Of a stretch of DNA of 64,000 bases, positions 61,326-64,000 are shown in pieces. Each line of letters begins with the position of its first letter. Within the stretch, counting starts at the first letter, position 1. Both the position numbers and the translations under genes were made by a program. Under the pieces are notes generated by a model. That model was not told the DNA's origin. It saw only the letters and a list, made by a program, of their open reading frames with translations, and searched no databases. This DNA comes from Terriglobia bacterium (GTDB lineage Bacteria; Acidobacteriota; Vicinamibacteria; Vicinamibacterales; CAVVIG01). Location: contig JAIQFX010000006.1 of assembly GCA_020073005.1 (NCBI GenBank), positions 1-64,000 of the forward strand. Direction: 5' to 3'.

Positions 61326-62047
61326 TCAGAACATTTTAACCCGCACTGCGTGAGCAGGTCGTCGAAGTCCGGCGGGACCGGCGCCTCGATCTCCAGCCGC
61401 ACGCCCGTGGCGGGATGCGTGAACGCCGCGCGGTGCGCGTGAAGCGCCTGACGCGGAAACGTCCGCAGCGCCGAGGCGAGCGACGCATCGCCGATCGTCG
61501 TCCAGTGCGGCTCGCCGTACGCCGCGTCGCCGACGATCGGCCAGCCGCGCGCGGCGAGGTGCACGCGGATCTGATGCCGGCGGCCGGTCATGAGACGGCA
61601 GCGGAGCAGTGAGAGACCCGCGTCCCGCGCTTCGACGCACGCGAGCCGCTCGAATCGCGTGACGCTGAGCGCGCCCACATCCTTTGACGCGAGGACGCGC
61701 CGGCGATCGGTGCCGTCGAAGCTGAGCCGCAGATCGATGTCGCCGCGTTCGACGTCCACGACGCCGTACACGATCGCCAGGTACGTCTTCTCGCTGCCCT
61801 CCGACCGCATCGTGTGCTGCATCGCCGCGTGGACGGGCGCGGTCTTCGCGACGATCAGCAGGCCAGAGGTGTCCTTGTCGAGACGGCTGACGAGCGACGG
61901 CCGCTGCGGCGCCGGCCAGTCGCGCGCGCGCCACTGCAGCGCGTCGAGGATCGTGCCCGACGCGTTCCTGTAGGTCGGGTGGACGACGACGCCCGCGGGC
62001 TTGTTCAGCGCGAGGAGACAGTCGTCTTCGTAGAGAACGTCGATCAC
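61322..62047 (-). CDS. RluA-type pseudouridine synthase
   Basis: From GTG 62047 (GTGA overlap with the amidohydrolase gene) the protein is 241 aa. It has the catalytic motif SRLDKDTSGLLIVAK with the conserved Asp, an N-terminal LNKPAGVVVHPT, and the C-terminal MTGRRHQIRVHLAARGWPIV. The size fits the short RluA/YqcB group without an S4 domain. It isomerises uridine to pseudouridine in rRNA or tRNA; the exact site cannot be told. Confidence 0.93.
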   Translation of the reverse strand: MIDVLYEDDCLLALNKPAGVVVHPTYRNASGTILDALQWRARDWPAPQRPSLVSRLDKDTSGLLIVAKTAPVHAAMQHTMRSEGSEKTYLAIVYGVVDVERGDIDLRLSFDGTDRRRVLASKDVGALSVTRFERLACVEARDAGLSLLRCRLMTGRRHQIRVHLAARGWPIVGDAAYGEPHWTTIGDASLASALRTFPRQALHAHRAAFTHPATGVRLEIEAPVPPDFDDLLTQCGLKCSE

Positions 62048-63813
62048 TGCGGGGCCGTGTACTGCACCTTGCCGCCGACGATCGTGTAGAGCACGCGCGC
62101 CGACGGAATCTGATCCTCGGGCACGGTCATCAGGTCCTTCGAGAAGACCGTGATGTCCGCGAGCTTGCCGGCGACGAGCGATCCCTTGATCCCTTCGTCG
62201 AAGCCGGCGAACGCGGCGTTGATCGTGTACGACTTCAGCGCTTCCATCCGGCTCATCCGCTGATCGGGATAGAAGACGGTTCCGTCTTTCAGTGTGCGCG
62301 AGACCGACGCGTAGAACGACGGAATCGGATCGATGTCCTCGACGGGCGCGTCGGTGCCGTTGGCGATCACGGCGCCGGACTTCATCAGCTTCTGCCAGAC
62401 GTACGCGCCTTCCTCGGCGCGCTTCGGGCCGAGCCGCGCGAGGACGTACGGCGCGTCCGAAGTGCAGTGGATCCCTTCCATCGACGCGATCACGCCGAGC
62501 CGGCCGAAGCGCGGGATGTCGGCGGCGCTCAGGTGCTGCGAGTGCTCGATCCGCCAGCGAAGATCCTTGCTGTTCTTCTCTGGGTGCTTCTTGAACGTGT
62601 CCTCGTAGATGTTCAGCGTCTCGCGGTTGCCGCGATCGCCGATCGCGTGCACGGCGACCTGGTAGTCGTACGTGATCGACAGCTCGGCGGTCTGACGGAT
62701 GTCGTCGAGCGTGTCGGTGTTCATGCCGCTCGTGGACGGCAGGTCGGCGTACGGCTCGAGCATCCACGCGCCGCGCGAGCCGAGCGCGCCGTCGATCGCG
62801 CGCTTGACGGCGCGGACGCTGAAGCGCTTGTCGCCGTAGTTGACGGTCCGGTACTTCGGCATGTCGGCCGCGAGCTTGTCGGGCGTCTCGCGCAGCATCA
62901 TCCAGACGCGCAGCGGCAGCTTGCCCTCGTCTATGACTTTCTTCATCACGTCGATCGTGAGCGGCGGCGAGCCCGCGTCGTTGACGGTCGTGATGCCTTT
63001 CGACAGGCTCTCGCGCGCGGCGAGCTCGATGACGGTCCGCAGATCCGCGTCCACCTGCGCGGCCGTGCGCGTCGCGCGATCGTGCGCGAGCGCGTCGCCG
63101 ACGATCCCCTGCGCGCGCTCGTTGAAGAGTCCCGTCGCGTTGCCGTCCGTGTCGCGCAGGATCTTGCCGCCCGGCGGATCGGCCGTCGTCTTGGTCACCT
63201 CGGCCATCTTCATCGCGTACGCGTTGGCGAATCCCGCGTGGCCGCTCGCGTGCGTCAGCCAGACCGGATTGTTCGGCGAGACCTTGCTGAGCGCCTCGTG
63301 GAGCGGGAAGCCTTCGACGTTGGGCGACGGCACCTCCGACCATTTCTCCTGATGCCAGCCGCGGCCGAGAATCCACTCGCCGGGCTTCGCCTTCTGCGCG
63401 GCCTCGGCGACCATGCGCACGATGTCGTTCCAGTCTGTCGCGGTGGAGAGCTTGAGATTGCGCGCGGCCTCGCCGACGCCGGTGAAGTGCGCGTGCGCGT
63501 CGATGAAGCCGGGCGTCGCGAGCGCGCCGTTCAGCTCGATCACGCGCGTCGCCGGGCCGACGTATCGCTGGATGTCCTGGTTCGATCCGAGCGCCACGAT
63601 CGTGTCGCCGCCGATCGCGATCGCCTGCGCGTCGGGCCGGCGATCGTCGACGGTGACGATCTTGCCGCCGCGGAGGACGAGGTCAGCCGGCCTGACAGCA
63701 GTCTGCGCCGCGCCGCGGCCCTGCGCTCGAGTGGCCGGCGCCAGCGTTCCCGTCATCCACGCGGCCGTTCCCAGCAGAGCCGCGATGCCCATCGTTCGAA
63801 TCGTCAGCGTCAT
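62044..63813 (-). CDS. Secreted amidohydrolase (YtcJ-like)
   Basis: The 589-residue protein has a signal peptide (ending TRAQ), then an amidohydrolase-3 fold: GFIDAHAHFTGVGEAARNLK, WLTHASGHAGFANAYAMKMA, VAVHAIGDRGNRETL, EHSQHLSAADIPRFGRLGV, NGTDAPVEDIDPI and GKLADITVFSKD. Metal ligands are those of the YtcJ/NfdA group of N-substituted formamide hydrolases. It should act in the periplasm. The GGAGG ribosome binding site is part of the CACGGAGG-type repeat just upstream. It is cotranscribed with the RluA and DoxX genes. Confidence 0.9.
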   Translation of the reverse strand: MTLTIRTMGIAALLGTAAWMTGTLAPATRAQGRGAAQTAVRPADLVLRGGKIVTVDDRRPDAQAIAIGGDTIVALGSNQDIQRYVGPATRVIELNGALATPGFIDAHAHFTGVGEAARNLKLSTATDWNDIVRMVAEAAQKAKPGEWILGRGWHQEKWSEVPSPNVEGFPLHEALSKVSPNNPVWLTHASGHAGFANAYAMKMAEVTKTTADPPGGKILRDTDGNATGLFNERAQGIVGDALAHDRATRTAAQVDADLRTVIELAARESLSKGITTVNDAGSPPLTIDVMKKVIDEGKLPLRVWMMLRETPDKLAADMPKYRTVNYGDKRFSVRAVKRAIDGALGSRGAWMLEPYADLPSTSGMNTDTLDDIRQTAELSITYDYQVAVHAIGDRGNRETLNIYEDTFKKHPEKNSKDLRWRIEHSQHLSAADIPRFGRLGVIASMEGIHCTSDAPYVLARLGPKRAEEGAYVWQKLMKSGAVIANGTDAPVEDIDPIPSFYASVSRTLKDGTVFYPDQRMSRMEALKSYTINAAFAGFDEGIKGSLVAGKLADITVFSKDLMTVPEDQIPSARVLYTIVGGKVQYTAPQ

Positions 63814-63819
63814 TACCTG

Positions 63820-63846
63820 CCTCCGTGTCCCCCGTGTCCTCCGTCG
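63820..63846. repeat. Degenerate CACGGAGG-type repeat at a gene start
   Basis: On the minus strand this reads CGACGGAGGACACGGGGGACACGGAGG, a degenerate copy of the CACGGAGGA tandem at 9376-9410. Its last GGAGG is the ribosome binding site, six bases before the amidohydrolase ATG at 63813. Confidence 0.65.
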
Positions 63847-63948
63847 TTCGATCTTTTCTTCGTTAGTCTAGTGCGATCAGGTGCGGACGCAACCGAATCT
63901 GATTCCTCCGGCAGCCCGTTTGCGTACGTCACGCCTGGGAGGACCTCG

Positions 63949-64000
63949 ATGGCGGATACGCGTCGGACGGACACAGCGCTTCGCCGGCTCGCGGCCGCCG
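63949..64000 (+). CDS. Start of an unidentified gene, cut by the window edge
   Basis: GGGAGGA followed by ATG 63949 opens a frame reading MADTRRTDTALRRLAAA that continues past the end. Too little is present to identify it. Confidence 0.5.
   Translation, partial: MADTRRTDTALRRLAAA

Overview
The window looks like a chromosomal segment of a GC-rich Acidobacteriota bacterium, most likely of the Vicinamibacteria type. This is inferred from an orphan MacB/FtsX-type permease of the acidobacterial duplicated kind, a TonB-dependent receptor with an N-terminal carboxypeptidase-regulatory-like domain, many secreted amidohydrolases and small secreted proteins, a Cu-monooxygenase/c-type cytochrome/TPR protein and many two-component genes. 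No rRNA or marker gene is present to prove it. One tRNA-Arg(UCU) is present.

Layout. 1-1.5 kb: small uncharacterised genes separated by strongly folded DNA elements and preceded by a duplicated leader (possible gene cassettes). 1.5-2.6 kb: relic of an M28 peptidase. 2.8-6.7 kb: an AT-richer two-gene operon, a SIR2-type NAD-binding protein plus a 938-residue probably helical protein; this is the best candidate for an undescribed (anti-phage) system. 6.8-27.8 kb: ordinary metabolic and envelope genes (permease, secreted hydrolases, penicillin acylase, TonB receptor, MBL hydrolase, PEGA and TonB-C proteins), with relics of a Ser/Thr kinase and an aspartyl-protease-like gene. 27.8-34 kb: a minus-strand run HdeD - FtsH - P-type ATPase - VIT1-like - small membrane protein, probably a stress/ion-homeostasis operon. 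36.6-44.2 kb: a four-gene minus-strand operon of a secreted protein, a radical SAM protein and a split 2-hydroxyacyl-CoA dehydratase activase/reductase, with no recognisable substrate; this is the second candidate novel system.

46.6-55.4 kb is a signalling region. A histidine kinase / response regulator / hybrid kinase operon is divergent from an HD-GYP regulator. Next come a stand-alone 68-residue DHp-like protein coupled to an NtrC-type activator, two palindromes of the form GTGCG-N9-CGCAC, a GG-N10-GC sigma-54 promoter candidate, a small membrane protein and a REC-only regulator. 55.4-56.5 kb holds an XRE-like gene and the tRNA. 56.6-60.9 kb holds a phosphoribosyltransferase, a CapA-like protein, an APH-fold kinase, a PRPP-synthetase-like protein and a universal stress protein. 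60.9-64 kb holds DoxX, an RluA-type pseudouridine synthase, an amidohydrolase and the start of a further gene.

A striking property of the window is the number of gene relics that keep both conserved ends but have lost internal blocks (M28 peptidase, Ser/Thr kinase, ABC transporter), plus two genes interrupted by single in-frame stops. Tight start/stop overlaps (ATGA, GTGA) mark most operons.
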